Shown here one piece after another: positions 49,735-61,662 of a DNA stretch of 64,000 nt. Location: assembly GCA_004352715.1 (NCBI GenBank), contig SCFE01000082.1:255433-319432 (forward strand). Reading direction: 5' to 3'. The stretch's first letter is position 1, and each line of letters opens with the position of its first letter. The DNA comes from Hofstenia miamia (taxonomy: Eukaryota > Xenacoelomorpha > Acoela). Under the pieces are notes generated by a model. That model was given only the letters and a program-made list of their open reading frames with translations. It was not told where the DNA came from and did no database searches. The translations under genes and the position numbers were made by a program.

Positions 49735-49905
49735 TATGAGCATGATTTAATTGTTCCATTGAAAATTGCAGTATTTCAATTAGTAGTATTAATAATCCCG
49801 ACTGCTGCAAAAAAAATCACGGCTAACTGCAGGCTACGGCAAAACCATTACGGCCAAAAGGCGGCTACGGTCAAGAAAGTTTCCTTGGCCACATAACACT
49901 ACATA
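49735..49905 (+). repeat. Dispersed repeat with TACGGC motifs, copy 1
   Basis: Shares TCCATTGAAAATT, then CAGTATTTCAATTAGTAGTA, then AAAATCAC(G/A)GCTAAC, then CCTTGGCCACATA with the reverse complement of 50541-50668. The preceding 49565-49635 is rich in ACGGCCAA repeats. Possibly a TIR-type element. Confidence 0.65.
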
Positions 49906-50425
49906 CATTTTATCAAAAAAAGAAAATAATAATTAATGCATAAAATAAGAATAGCCTTTACAACTAGAAAAACCGAAATTTCACGAAAAACAACGACGAT
50001 AATTCATTTTGTTCTAAGTCATGTGTAAAATTTAAATACCGCTAATGAATGTGAAATTAAATATATTGGCCATTTTGGAGTTGGCATTAACGAATTTCTA
50101 AATGCCAACATCCAACCAAAAATCTACCAGTATGTACATGAAGCAAAAAATAAAGTTCTTAAATATTTACTTCTAACCTCAAGTTTAACAGAAACGATCA
50201 TTATTAATGCCCATCTAGATAAAAATAGTGCTATTCAACAATCAAGTTAATAACGAAATTCACATATTTAAAAAAGAAAAAAGAGATTGATTGGATAAAT
50301 ATTGCGGCATTTAATTTTCAACCTATGGTAAAGTTAGGAAACCTGCTAATGGAATATGCTTTTAATTTCCATTTCTTTCTTTACTAATATATAATAATAT
50401 TTATGCATATGTATATATATATATA

Positions 50426-50505
50426 NNNNNNNNNNNNNNNNNNNNNNNNNNNNNNNNNNNNNNNNNNNNNNNNNNNNNNNNNNNNNNNNNNNNNNNNNNN
50501 NNNNN
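50426..50505. other. Assembly gap (80 N) inside (TA)n
   Basis: N run between two alternating AT tracts. Confidence 0.95.
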
Positions 50506-50540
<35 letters not shown>

Positions 50541-50541
<1 letters not shown>

Positions 50542-50668
50542 CTATGTGGCCAAGGCAGCCCGTTAGCTGTGATTTTTTGCCGTAGTCGGTGCTTTTTACT
50601 ACTACTAATTGAAATACTGAAATTTTCAATGGAACGATTAAAACATGCTCATAGTTTTCCTGACCCTT
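50541..50668 (-). repeat. Dispersed repeat with TACGGC motifs, copy 2
   Basis: Inverted partner of 49735-49905, lacking the central ACGGCCAAAAGGCGGCTACGG segment. It directly abuts a (TA)n tract and the 80-N gap. Confidence 0.65.
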
Positions 50669-51243
50669 GGCCATGTTGGATTTAGAGGAAAAATCTAAAG
50701 TTCACTGCATAATTTGTGGGAATAGTTACCTATATCATATATTTTTAGATAATTCACAGCTGGCCATAGCCGAAATACATTGGAAAACCTATTTCCTTGC
50801 TATCAGATTTTCATTAGATAGTGGTAATTTTGTTCACAATAATAAAAAGAGTCAAGCAAATTTTATTGCTAAAATAAACAAAACAAACAAACTCTACAAA
50901 CTAATATACATGTATATTTACAAAATTAATAATATGCACACTTACTTAAAGGGCGTAAATTTCAAATGTTAAATGAAATCTGTCCATGCGCTTAATTTGT
51001 TTGATATTCCGAATAGTGATTGTTTGGATAACAAAATTTTTTTAATTTTTCTTCTAAAATGTTTATAATTTTGTTCCTTTTTTTATTTCGAGCTTTAAAT
51101 GAAAATGAATCTGGACGATTAATACTACTATGCAAATTGTGGTTTCTATCACTGGTTTTGATATAATTGCTTAAAAAGTGTTTAGATTTTGAATTGTGTA
51201 CATACTTGTGTATCATACAAAGAGTTTGATATTCGATAAAGTA
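50669..51243. other. Non-coding sequence before a 1-kb gap
   Basis: The 101-codon frame 50667-50972 on + has no family features and is lysine/asparagine-rich as expected of AT-rich DNA. Nothing else is recognised. Confidence 0.45.
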
Positions 51244-52243
51244 NNNNNNNNNNNNNNNNNNNNNNNNNNNNNNNNNNNNNNNNNNNNNNNNNNNNNNNNN
51301 NNNNNNNNNNNNNNNNNNNNNNNNNNNNNNNNNNNNNNNNNNNNNNNNNNNNNNNNNNNNNNNNNNNNNNNNNNNNNNNNNNNNNNNNNNNNNNNNNNNN
51401 NNNNNNNNNNNNNNNNNNNNNNNNNNNNNNNNNNNNNNNNNNNNNNNNNNNNNNNNNNNNNNNNNNNNNNNNNNNNNNNNNNNNNNNNNNNNNNNNNNNN
51501 NNNNNNNNNNNNNNNNNNNNNNNNNNNNNNNNNNNNNNNNNNNNNNNNNNNNNNNNNNNNNNNNNNNNNNNNNNNNNNNNNNNNNNNNNNNNNNNNNNNN
51601 NNNNNNNNNNNNNNNNNNNNNNNNNNNNNNNNNNNNNNNNNNNNNNNNNNNNNNNNNNNNNNNNNNNNNNNNNNNNNNNNNNNNNNNNNNNNNNNNNNNN
51701 NNNNNNNNNNNNNNNNNNNNNNNNNNNNNNNNNNNNNNNNNNNNNNNNNNNNNNNNNNNNNNNNNNNNNNNNNNNNNNNNNNNNNNNNNNNNNNNNNNNN
51801 NNNNNNNNNNNNNNNNNNNNNNNNNNNNNNNNNNNNNNNNNNNNNNNNNNNNNNNNNNNNNNNNNNNNNNNNNNNNNNNNNNNNNNNNNNNNNNNNNNNN
51901 NNNNNNNNNNNNNNNNNNNNNNNNNNNNNNNNNNNNNNNNNNNNNNNNNNNNNNNNNNNNNNNNNNNNNNNNNNNNNNNNNNNNNNNNNNNNNNNNNNNN
52001 NNNNNNNNNNNNNNNNNNNNNNNNNNNNNNNNNNNNNNNNNNNNNNNNNNNNNNNNNNNNNNNNNNNNNNNNNNNNNNNNNNNNNNNNNNNNNNNNNNNN
52101 NNNNNNNNNNNNNNNNNNNNNNNNNNNNNNNNNNNNNNNNNNNNNNNNNNNNNNNNNNNNNNNNNNNNNNNNNNNNNNNNNNNNNNNNNNNNNNNNNNNN
52201 NNNNNNNNNNNNNNNNNNNNNNNNNNNNNNNNNNNNNNNNNNN
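51244..52243. other. Assembly gap, exactly 1000 N
   Basis: The round length suggests a scaffold spacer of unknown true size. Confidence 0.97.
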
Positions 52244-53514
52244 CAATATAACTTATTCTTCATCAAAATCTTAATAATTGTAAAAGCTACCAGTTTATTT
52301 CCCACTGCTCATCCAGGAAGCAGTAAGTAACATATCTAGCCTAAGTGCAGCACCAATTATATTGTTTATAGTAAAATTTTTCAGTTAGGCTTTAAAAGCC
52401 GCAGGAAGGCTTGCCAAAGAATTCATAAAATAATACTGGTTCAAATGTTATCATCATAGTAAATAAGAAATGTATTGCTTTTTGCATTGCCATAATCGTT
52501 TAGTAATTCTCAACCCATCACTCGTCAGATCCTACATAAAAATTAGAAATTTCAAAAGACAGCCTTCCATCTCACAAGAACTCCTCACGTCAACATTTAA
52601 AGACATATTTGGCCGAGTATCTATTATCAATATTAATAATAATTGAATATTTTATATTTAAAATTGGAATAGAAGTTCCTTCCGAGTACGGTTCATACTC
52701 CCGAGATCTTCAAAAAATTTTCGGAGTTCAATCCCAGAATCGTTTTGTTGACAATCCCATGGTTTTTAGATTTAAAAGTTTGAGAAAGAGCGAAAATTTT
52801 CAATCAATATTCAGATTAAAAATACGAAAAGCAAAATTTTTGTACTAAACATTAAAATTTAAGCATTTTTAGACAGAAAAAATCGATTTAAGGCATGTAA
52901 TAATTAAAATAATTGGAATATATCGTATAAATATAAAACGCATATAACTGATAATTCACAGGATAAATATCAATAATTTAAAATATCAGAGGCTAAGATA
53001 GCAAGTGGGACTAATAATTTCATACTAATTTTCCCCAACCTTAAGTTACCTGCATACGAAAAGTGTTTCATCTGGATAATGTATCCAGATATTAAACAGA
53101 AATATAATATCTAAAACAAATTTTAACGAAGATTACTACATATTTGGATGCAGTTATAAAACCACTTAATCTAAGTTTACATTGCTTTAAACTGACGAAT
53201 GGTACTTTATGTGTAATCTCCTGATATCCAAAATTGAACATTTACGAGATTTGAATCTTCCAATTGAAAAATTTGTGTGGGATTACGAATCTTGCTTGCG
53301 AACATTTTTAGTGAAGAAATTCAGTAAATAACTAACAATAAGAAATTTATTTATAGATTCTACATTATCTTCCTTGTTAAATGACATCAAAATACAAGAA
53401 TAAAAAATTTTCACCAATATTATATGACTCTTGGTCAGCACCTTACAAAAATACGTAAAATAGCATCTAGTTGACTAATATCACATGTCATTAACAAAGT
53501 ATTAATAAATACGT
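52244..53514 (-). repeat. Inverted copy of the VAChT 3' flank
   Basis: Reverse-complement homologue of 44356-45371. It contains in addition the 398-bp segment (about 53206-53603, part of it coding) that is absent from the main copy. Divergence in this non-coding part is clearly higher than in the adjacent coding part. Confidence 0.9.
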
Positions 53515-54126
53515 CTAATTATATAAGTCACCATTTTTTACAGCTGTGTCATCAAGCATCTGATAACCACCCTTGCTTCCTAATCCAATGACCGCAGAAC
53601 TACTGCTTCCTTCATTGAAACCATAATTTTCTACACAATCCTCTTGATGATCTATAAGCTTTGACTTTTCTTTCATTCTTGCTGAAAACTCGGCTTGTTC
53701 GTAGTATATTTCTCTCAAAAAGTATACCATCGGTGCATATAGAACATTTGCCAATCCGACAATTATGTTGAGAGCTGTAAATCCAACAATTCTAACCTTA
53801 TCAGCTTCAAATATCGGGCCAAAGGCGTAAGCAAATGCATAGCTGATGTCTGCAATCGCGTAGACACTTCCATAAACAGATGTATACCTTACATCGACTA
53901 AGTAAGACAGGGAGGGTATCAGCGCAGTATCAACGCATGCAATGCCAAAGCACATTCCACAAATCGGTAGAATTAAAGCAGCAAAAGTGGTGCATGCTGG
54001 AATGACACAGGAATTCGCTCCAATTATTACTAGTCCTATTCCCGCATATACATATTGTGTTCGTGGAAACTCATTTGAAAGTTTTACACACATATAAACT
54101 CCTAAAATATGTGGAAAGAACCCAGG
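53515..54126 (-). CDS. VAChT: Second VAChT copy, C-terminal part, cut by a gap
   Basis: Encodes residues equivalent to 304-478 of the main copy and then 28 residues missing there, beginning SSAVIGLGSKGGYQMLDD and ending NGDLYN. It keeps TM8-TM12, with the TM10 Asp in CVDTALIPS and the TM11 Asp in YAIADISYA. Its coding DNA is nearly identical to the main copy except for a 23-bp cluster that changes FGPVLAGGMV to FGPIFEADKV and destroys the conserved AGG after GP. The 5' side runs into an N gap at 54127. Together with the gap at 51244-52243 it forms an isolated 1.9-kb contig, so it may be another haplotype or a misplaced contig rather than a second locus. Confidence 0.85.
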   Translation of the reverse strand, partial: PGFFPHILGVYMCVKLSNEFPRTQYVYAGIGLVIIGANSCVIPACTTFAALILPICGMCFGIACVDTALIPSLSYLVDVRYTSVYGSVYAIADISYAFAYAFGPIFEADKVRIVGFTALNIIVGLANVLYAPMVYFLREIYYEQAEFSARMKEKSKLIDHQEDCVENYGFNEGSSSSAVIGLGSKGGYQMLDDTAVKNGDLYN

Positions 54127-55126
54127 NNNNNNNNNNNNNNNNNNNNNNNNNNNNNNNNNNNNNNNNNNNNNNNNNNNNNNNNNNNNNNNNNNNNNNNNNN
54201 NNNNNNNNNNNNNNNNNNNNNNNNNNNNNNNNNNNNNNNNNNNNNNNNNNNNNNNNNNNNNNNNNNNNNNNNNNNNNNNNNNNNNNNNNNNNNNNNNNNN
54301 NNNNNNNNNNNNNNNNNNNNNNNNNNNNNNNNNNNNNNNNNNNNNNNNNNNNNNNNNNNNNNNNNNNNNNNNNNNNNNNNNNNNNNNNNNNNNNNNNNNN
54401 NNNNNNNNNNNNNNNNNNNNNNNNNNNNNNNNNNNNNNNNNNNNNNNNNNNNNNNNNNNNNNNNNNNNNNNNNNNNNNNNNNNNNNNNNNNNNNNNNNNN
54501 NNNNNNNNNNNNNNNNNNNNNNNNNNNNNNNNNNNNNNNNNNNNNNNNNNNNNNNNNNNNNNNNNNNNNNNNNNNNNNNNNNNNNNNNNNNNNNNNNNNN
54601 NNNNNNNNNNNNNNNNNNNNNNNNNNNNNNNNNNNNNNNNNNNNNNNNNNNNNNNNNNNNNNNNNNNNNNNNNNNNNNNNNNNNNNNNNNNNNNNNNNNN
54701 NNNNNNNNNNNNNNNNNNNNNNNNNNNNNNNNNNNNNNNNNNNNNNNNNNNNNNNNNNNNNNNNNNNNNNNNNNNNNNNNNNNNNNNNNNNNNNNNNNNN
54801 NNNNNNNNNNNNNNNNNNNNNNNNNNNNNNNNNNNNNNNNNNNNNNNNNNNNNNNNNNNNNNNNNNNNNNNNNNNNNNNNNNNNNNNNNNNNNNNNNNNN
54901 NNNNNNNNNNNNNNNNNNNNNNNNNNNNNNNNNNNNNNNNNNNNNNNNNNNNNNNNNNNNNNNNNNNNNNNNNNNNNNNNNNNNNNNNNNNNNNNNNNNN
55001 NNNNNNNNNNNNNNNNNNNNNNNNNNNNNNNNNNNNNNNNNNNNNNNNNNNNNNNNNNNNNNNNNNNNNNNNNNNNNNNNNNNNNNNNNNNNNNNNNNNN
55101 NNNNNNNNNNNNNNNNNNNNNNNNNN
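54127..55126. other. Assembly gap, exactly 1000 N
   Basis: Second round-length spacer. The missing sequence would contain the 5' part of the second VAChT copy if that copy is real. Confidence 0.97.
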
Positions 55127-55264
55127 AATAATATATATATATATATATAAAGAGTCGTTTAAAAGTAACGCAAGTTTTTAATTGATTGATTCAATCACTT
55201 ATGTGCACTTCATATCTCTATATCATGTATATTTTCACTTGACTCAAAGAAGAATGTTGAAGAA

Positions 55265-55575
55265 GACATGGATACAACCGGATGGAGCACCACCTCACAC
55301 ATCTAACGCTGCTATCCCATAGAATAGCCTCCGCGAAGCCCTGACTTAAGTCCGTGTGACTTCTGGTTGTGGGGCTATTTAAAAGCTAATGTGTACACTC
55401 CTTTTTCTCACTCTTTGGAGGAAAAGAAAAAACAGATACGAGCGTCGATGATGGACATCCCCATTGAAATGCTTCGAGCAACTTGGGAATCAGTCCCGAA
55501 GCGATTTCAATACTGCATTGAGATCAAGGCAACCACATTAACCCAAATTATAGCTGACTTATATAAAACTTCGTT
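55265..55575 (+). pseudogene. mariner-type transposase C-terminal remnant
   Basis: Two plus-strand frames join into a transposase tail. WIQPDGAPPHTSN (from 55270) contains the second catalytic Asp. In another frame SPDLSPCDFWLWGYLKANVY (about 55341-55400) contains the third Asp. It is followed by LEEKKKQIRASMMDIPIEML and a R-F-Q-Y-C-I-E tail. A frameshift and a stop lie between them, and the distance between the two Asp codons is too short for the family, implying a deletion. The N-terminal two thirds are absent or lie in the upstream gap. It is a different lineage from the copy at 37.7-38.5 kb. Confidence 0.8.
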
Positions 55576-55619
55576 TTCTTTTATGTTGTTACACATTTAC
55601 TCTTAGTCAATAACCGGTT

Positions 55620-55841
55620 TTTTATTTACTTTTTTTTATTTTTTATTGTAATTAATATCATTGTAATTAATTTTATCACAATTATTACTATGTTTATTAT
55701 TTATATTTCTAGCAAATCCGATTATTTTAGGTTCCAAAAATATATTGTAACATATTTGCAACCTGTTATTTAACCATTTCACATGCATATGAAAAGTTCG
55801 GCTACTTTAAAATTACCCTGTACATCAAGCATTTTTGTACC
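55620..55841. other. AT-rich spacer
   Basis: T-rich sequence after the transposase remnant; no feature. Confidence 0.4.
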
Positions 55842-56760
55842 CTATCTGCAGGGGTGAGCAATATTTAATTGATATTGCATAATTGGAAATCGATTAATCT
55901 ATTGAATGCCTTAGAAGAAGAAAAATTGTCAAAAATTTGAAAGTATTTCAGTTTCACCAAAAATGTTCTCACCAGCATTAACGGATGAGAAACTGAAACG
56001 TATAATAAAGCTCCGATTCAAGAAGCATTATTGTCCTGTCTAGTAAATTAATGCAGTAGTGGGTGTTGCACAGTTTGACAACCCAAAAATATATTATGCT
56101 TCCACCACTGAATTCAGTTTTTTTGTATATTGAAAGCACAACGTTAACCTTATTTTGTTAACTTCTGTCCGACACGTGATACATGTATTGTGATGTCAAA
56201 ACTAAGAATTTAAACAATGATCATAGCTCTTACATAAGATAAATAAGGCAAAACCAAATTTGCTCTTAGTGACTATGATTACTGGCAACATTTAACTTAT
56301 ATTTTTCCAGAACAGTTTTTTTAGTGCTAACAAAGTATGAAATACACGTAGCCTTGGTTGTTATTTCACTACGATGATGTTTCTTTTAAAAAGATTATGT
56401 GTTATGCTTGGTTTTTGTACAGCACAAAACACGTTAATTTATTATGATTTTATATCTATTATGTTCATTCCAATTATTGCCAAAAGCAAAACTAGCAATA
56501 AGAAATATAGCAATTTTGAATGAAATTTTTTTAAATTATATTTTGCAAAATGTGAAAATAATTTGGACACGGTTTCTGTATTTTTAACTTGTAGTGAAAT
56601 ATGATGAACTACATAGCAATGCTAATTAAAACAATACAGAAATAAAGCATTACGTTAAAAAATATACTATTACACAACAGTTGTAGTGAGTTCTATACAA
56701 TTTCTTAAAAAACGTTTTGAAATTGTATATTAGTATTTATTACTCTTGAAAAACTCTATT
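55842..56760. repeat. 1-kb diverged direct repeat, copy 1
   Basis: Homologous along its length to 62927-64000: CTATCTGCAGGGGT(G/A)AGCAAT at the start, GAAATCGATTAATCTATTGA, and TGCCAAAAGC(A/G)AAACTAGCA further on. There are many substitutions and small indels, so this is an old duplication, unlike the near-identical blocks beside single Ns. Confidence 0.85.
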
Positions 56761-59331
56761 TACAATTTTCAATTTCAGTGAGCAGATTTTATTAGAAGTT
56801 TCTTACATAACAAACTTTAGTCTAGCATACGGTAAAATTGTAGAAAACTTCTTAACAGCGTCATAAAAATGTGCCGAATTTGAATTAAATTGGTTGGTCA
56901 TGATTCAGGTGTGGCAAGGTTTGGGCTTAGGTTTTTGGTTGGAGTTACTAAGGGATAAGAAGGCAAGAAATTTTTAAAGATCATCCTACTATAAAAGAAA
57001 GGACATGTTTCCTATTGAAACTAGGATCAGTTAACAGGGCAACAGCTTGGGTTCGAAATTCCCCTCGCGTACTGAAGCGCGGAGCAGGTGAGTGTGCTAG
57101 CCAACCTTAATAACGACTGTATAGGTGTTGGGAAAAACTATTCACGTTTAGTAATTTATAGCATAAGCATTCATTATCCTGGTTCCGTTTGCTACTTTGA
57201 AAATTAACTATTTAAATATATATATATATATATATATAAATATATGCAAAGTAAATTTCTTTAGAATTTCGTTACTATTCTATTACTCGGCTCATTATTG
57301 AAGATAATATTTCTATAAAAATTTATTTCACCTATTATAACGTATATTAATGCTAACAAATTCATTTAGAAATTTAAGGTGATGACTACATTTCCGGTTA
57401 ACTTAATTTACTTCAATTCAGTAAACGGATGTTTGCTCAGTGAATAAAGTTTACGTCTAACCACATATCCAGCCTCATCAATAATAATGTGGTTTAGCCC
57501 TCGATTCTTTGTTATTTTTCTTTTAGGTAAGTAAATTATTATTCTCGCATGGGATAAATTTTAAGGTGAACCTTAGGATTTTCTAAAGTCAAAGGAATGG
57601 GCTGGCAGTTTCTTCGAAAATTCAAAAATTGCTTTGCTTTTCCAATTTTTAATTTCGAATTTATTTGAAACAAAAAAGCATCGATGCTGGATATTTTTGG
57701 AAAACAGAAAGTAGACTGCAAGATATTCTAACGGTCACTGTTTTAAAAAACCTGGAATTGCATTCTTTCCTTGCCTTCTTTTTCTATGAAAACAAATTAG
57801 AAATCATTTTGAAAAAATTCTAACTTGATGTCAAAATAGATACTGGTACCATATATTTATATATTTGTTTAGTTTATTATTTACTAGGTAATAATTCATG
57901 ATCCTATCAAAAGCTTGGGAGAATGCCTATTCCCAGAAATTGCAAAATTACTTTAAAAAAACTCACCATAGGAAGAATTAGGTTTACTTTTTAATCTGAG
58001 AACTATTATCTTCAATTTTTTTGGTTATGAAATTCATTAATGCAATCGTGAGAAGTTCAAATTTTAAATACTGATGTTTTGTTATCACGTACAAAAGCAT
58101 TTATGATCAATTCCTCTCCGGAAGGTTTTTTCAGACATCTAACTACTACATAATATGTTATTGATCTGCTAAAGAACTTGTCAAGATTTTCAAAAAATGT
58201 ACCCCCAACTTCAAGTTTTCGATATAAAAAAATAAATATGTCTCTATTTCAAACATGTTATATCACTGAGACAAAGCAATCTGTAAAACAATCTACAATC
58301 ATACATTGCTGACTAAGCAATGAGGATGTATTGAACTTGCGTTCTTAGTTATGGCCGAATTATCTTATGTGAACAAATAAATTTCCTTTTCCTCCTTTTA
58401 GTGCTGTGCAATTTAAGTGATTCAAGTTTCTTGAGAAGGTACAAAACACGTATTTTTCAATATCAGTAAACCTATAAGTTGATTATGAAAACATAGAATT
58501 CAGAAAAAATTTGTATTCATTACAAAACCATGAATGTTTTGCAAAGAACTTTTTTGCTTTACGCTTGTGTTACACTTTCATCCTCAACAAGCCATTGTTT
58601 AGTCCATGGACAATATATAGAGCACAATTTTAGTAAATTTATTAACTTGAGAGACATTGATTTCATAATCAAACAAAAAATATCAGCATAGAACTGACTT
58701 CTTCGAATAAGCACTTTAAAATAAAAAAAATAACTTTGGTTCAAAAATTGTCAATAAGTATTCAAACTGATAGACTGTAAGGCAGAAAGTAATCAATTCA
58801 AAAATCTTTCCACTCCGTCCATTTATCAAAAATTTCCCCACTACAGTTGAAAGAACATTTTTACAAAAATATCAAATCATTTCTCATTAAATTAAGCAGA
58901 TAAGCGAATGCAATATCAATAACAATGAAAAACATTATATTTTAGTTAAGTTTGTAACAAGTGTAAAACATTCTTCCTCATCGTCTATTAGTTCACGATG
59001 TCAAAATTGCAAACTCGAAGTTGCTTCAATTTACTTCAATCTACATTCCAATACAACTAAGGTATTTTTAATTTATTTAAGAATAATCAATAGCAATTTA
59101 ACTTTACATTCAGTCAAAGCATTTTTACAAAATCTATTAAAAAAATTGAACCGAATAGGGCTGAAGCCTATTTTCCCCATTGCCTCCAAATAAGCTGAAA
59201 AGATTTTAAGATATGTCTGTTTCAGTGTCAATATGTGCTCATAAATCATGAGCGAAGTACCAAGTGTACCTAAGCAGTAATATTATTTCATGTTTAATAT
59301 ATTCAATTCTATTCTAAGCGACAATAATTAG
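56761..59331. other. Intergenic or intronic sequence
   Basis: No exon recognised. A (TA)n tract lies at about 57217-57241. A GGGTTCGAAATTCCC near 57049 resembles a tRNA T-arm but no cloverleaf forms. Confidence 0.45.
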
Positions 59332-59502
59332 AATGACTTAATTGGAGTGCTTTGTCCAAAAGTGGAACCTATTGTATCTGAGAAGAAATGTGAACGTTTC
59401 TTTGGCATTCATTATGCTGATTTCATTGATGACATGAGGATCTTATATGGGGCCAGTGCTGTATGCAGATTGTTAGAAAAGTGCGAGGAATATAACTTAT
59501 CT
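59332..59502 (+). CDS. Possible internal exon of an unidentified gene
   Basis: A 57-codon block lies between an acceptor-like AATTAG (AG 59330-59331) and a consensus donor GTAAGT (59503-59508), in phase 0 at both ends. It runs NDLIGVLCPKVEPIVSEKKC, then ERFFGIHYADFIDDMRILYG, then ASAVCRLLEKCEEYNLS. Composition is protein-like with four cysteines, unlike the Lys/Asn/Ile-rich chance frames around it. The K-x-x-P-x-V, E-R, D-x-R, V-C spacing reminds me of a HEAT repeat such as those of protein phosphatase 4 regulatory subunits, but the similarity is weak. The acceptor lacks a good pyrimidine tract. No partner exon was found. Confidence 0.4.
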
Positions 59503-59787
59503 GTAAGTAATAATATTCAATTATGCATTTAAAATTATTAATATTTCATGCGTTGTTAATAAACTATTTGCAAGGTACTCATAGTGTCATTAAGCATTTT
59601 TTCGCTTTAATGGAAAATCTTAAATATTCCACACTTTGTCAATGTGTTGATTAATTACTGTAGTTCTTCTACAAGCCCTATGATAAAATAAAAACTAATA
59701 AAGCCTTGTGATGCTAGATTTTCAAAGTATTTCAAATCCAGACCTCAGTACTGTTGATTTTTGTTACGCATTCAAAATGTGTTAAGC

Positions 59788-60724
59788 CAAGAGAATGACG
59801 ACAGAAGAGGCAGGTAGTGTTCCTCTTTTGCTACCTTATTGAACCTGTTCATTGAAAATATTGTTGGTCATATCGAGAATCTGATGGAAAATAAATTTCC
59901 TTTATCTTTTTTGGTGTGTTTTTTTATCCTGAAATAATGTTTACAAATATGTTATTTATAAAAAATTCTGTAAGACTTTGTGAATATCTTGTATGTGTAT
60001 ACAATATAAACTTGGTTTTTCAATTAAATTCTAGTATTAACATTAATAATATTTCCTTGGTTTCTCAATTAAATTCTAGAATTATCATTAGGAATATTTC
60101 CTTTATATATTGCACTTCACTTTGTGGCTTCTCTATTGCTTATTTAAATTTTATTCCTCACTAAAAACATTAAATTTGTCTAATTTATATTCCCAGATAA
60201 AATTAGGTTTTTATTGATTCATGCAAATACGTTTAAACATAGTTATTTACACATGCCATTGTTGCACTAACAAAATATCTGCTAGCCACTGCTAGTTTGT
60301 TCTTGGATGCTGGAAGGAAGGTGCAAATGGGAAAAACTACAATATTTTTTATCAGTTACAAAAAGCATAAAAATGTCTTTAAACATTGAGAAGAAAGTAA
60401 ATTTACTAAGTCAAATATAATAACAATAACATTAAAATTTATTACTTCAGAGTTGCAATTATTAACAATATGAGAAACTTCATGATATTGGGTAATCTAA
60501 AAAACATAACATTTTTTTTGAAATTTTTTAATAAGTTAGTTTTAATTAAATTGCTATTGTGCATGTACAAAGGAAAAAAAATTCTTGAAAAATGGATAAC
60601 TATAACATACAATGCTTTTTGATTTAGTATAAGTTTTCAAATCAGCTCAATTCGTAACAACTACATCTAAATCACATTTCCTTCTTGGTAAAAATAATCT
60701 GTTTTAAGGATATTTAAAATTTTA
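59788..60724. repeat. 937-bp duplication, copy 1
   Basis: Appears identical to 60726-61662 and ends at the single N (60725). The 82-codon frame at 59916-60164 occurs identically in both copies and is an AT-rich chance frame. Confidence 0.92.
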
Positions 60725-60725
60725 N
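60725..60725. other. Single-N contig join
   Basis: An isolated N exactly between two identical 937-bp copies. Confidence 0.95.
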
Positions 60726-61662
60726 CAAGAGAATGACGACAGAAGAGGCAGGTAGTGTTCCTCTTTTGCTACCTTATTGAACCTGTTCATTGAAAATATT
60801 GTTGGTCATATCGAGAATCTGATGGAAAATAAATTTCCTTTATCTTTTTTGGTGTGTTTTTTTATCCTGAAATAATGTTTACAAATATGTTATTTATAAA
60901 AAATTCTGTAAGACTTTGTGAATATCTTGTATGTGTATACAATATAAACTTGGTTTTTCAATTAAATTCTAGTATTAACATTAATAATATTTCCTTGGTT
61001 TCTCAATTAAATTCTAGAATTATCATTAGGAATATTTCCTTTATATATTGCACTTCACTTTGTGGCTTCTCTATTGCTTATTTAAATTTTATTCCTCACT
61101 AAAAACATTAAATTTGTCTAATTTATATTCCCAGATAAAATTAGGTTTTTATTGATTCATGCAAATACGTTTAAACATAGTTATTTACACATGCCATTGT
61201 TGCACTAACAAAATATCTGCTAGCCACTGCTAGTTTGTTCTTGGATGCTGGAAGGAAGGTGCAAATGGGAAAAACTACAATATTTTTTATCAGTTACAAA
61301 AAGCATAAAAATGTCTTTAAACATTGAGAAGAAAGTAAATTTACTAAGTCAAATATAATAACAATAACATTAAAATTTATTACTTCAGAGTTGCAATTAT
61401 TAACAATATGAGAAACTTCATGATATTGGGTAATCTAAAAAACATAACATTTTTTTTGAAATTTTTTAATAAGTTAGTTTTAATTAAATTGCTATTGTGC
61501 ATGTACAAAGGAAAAAAAATTCTTGAAAAATGGATAACTATAACATACAATGCTTTTTGATTTAGTATAAGTTTTCAAATCAGCTCAATTCGTAACAACT
61601 ACATCTAAATCACATTTCCTTCTTGGTAAAAATAATCTGTTTTAAGGATATTTAAAATTTTA
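60726..61662. repeat. 937-bp duplication, copy 2
   Basis: Starts at the base after the single N and matches copy 1 base for base as far as I can read, then continues into unique sequence. Confidence 0.92.

Noticed and set aside
51182-55181. Very long frames across 51-55 kb
   Set aside because: They consist of N runs read as open and carry no information.
57045-57075. tRNA-like T-arm (GGTTCGAA)
   Set aside because: The T-stem does not pair well, and no D-arm, anticodon stem or acceptor stem can be formed around it.
59916-60164. 82-codon frame present twice (also 60854-61102)
   Set aside because: The repetition comes from the single-N duplication, not conservation. The composition is Ile/Asn/Ser-rich chance sequence.
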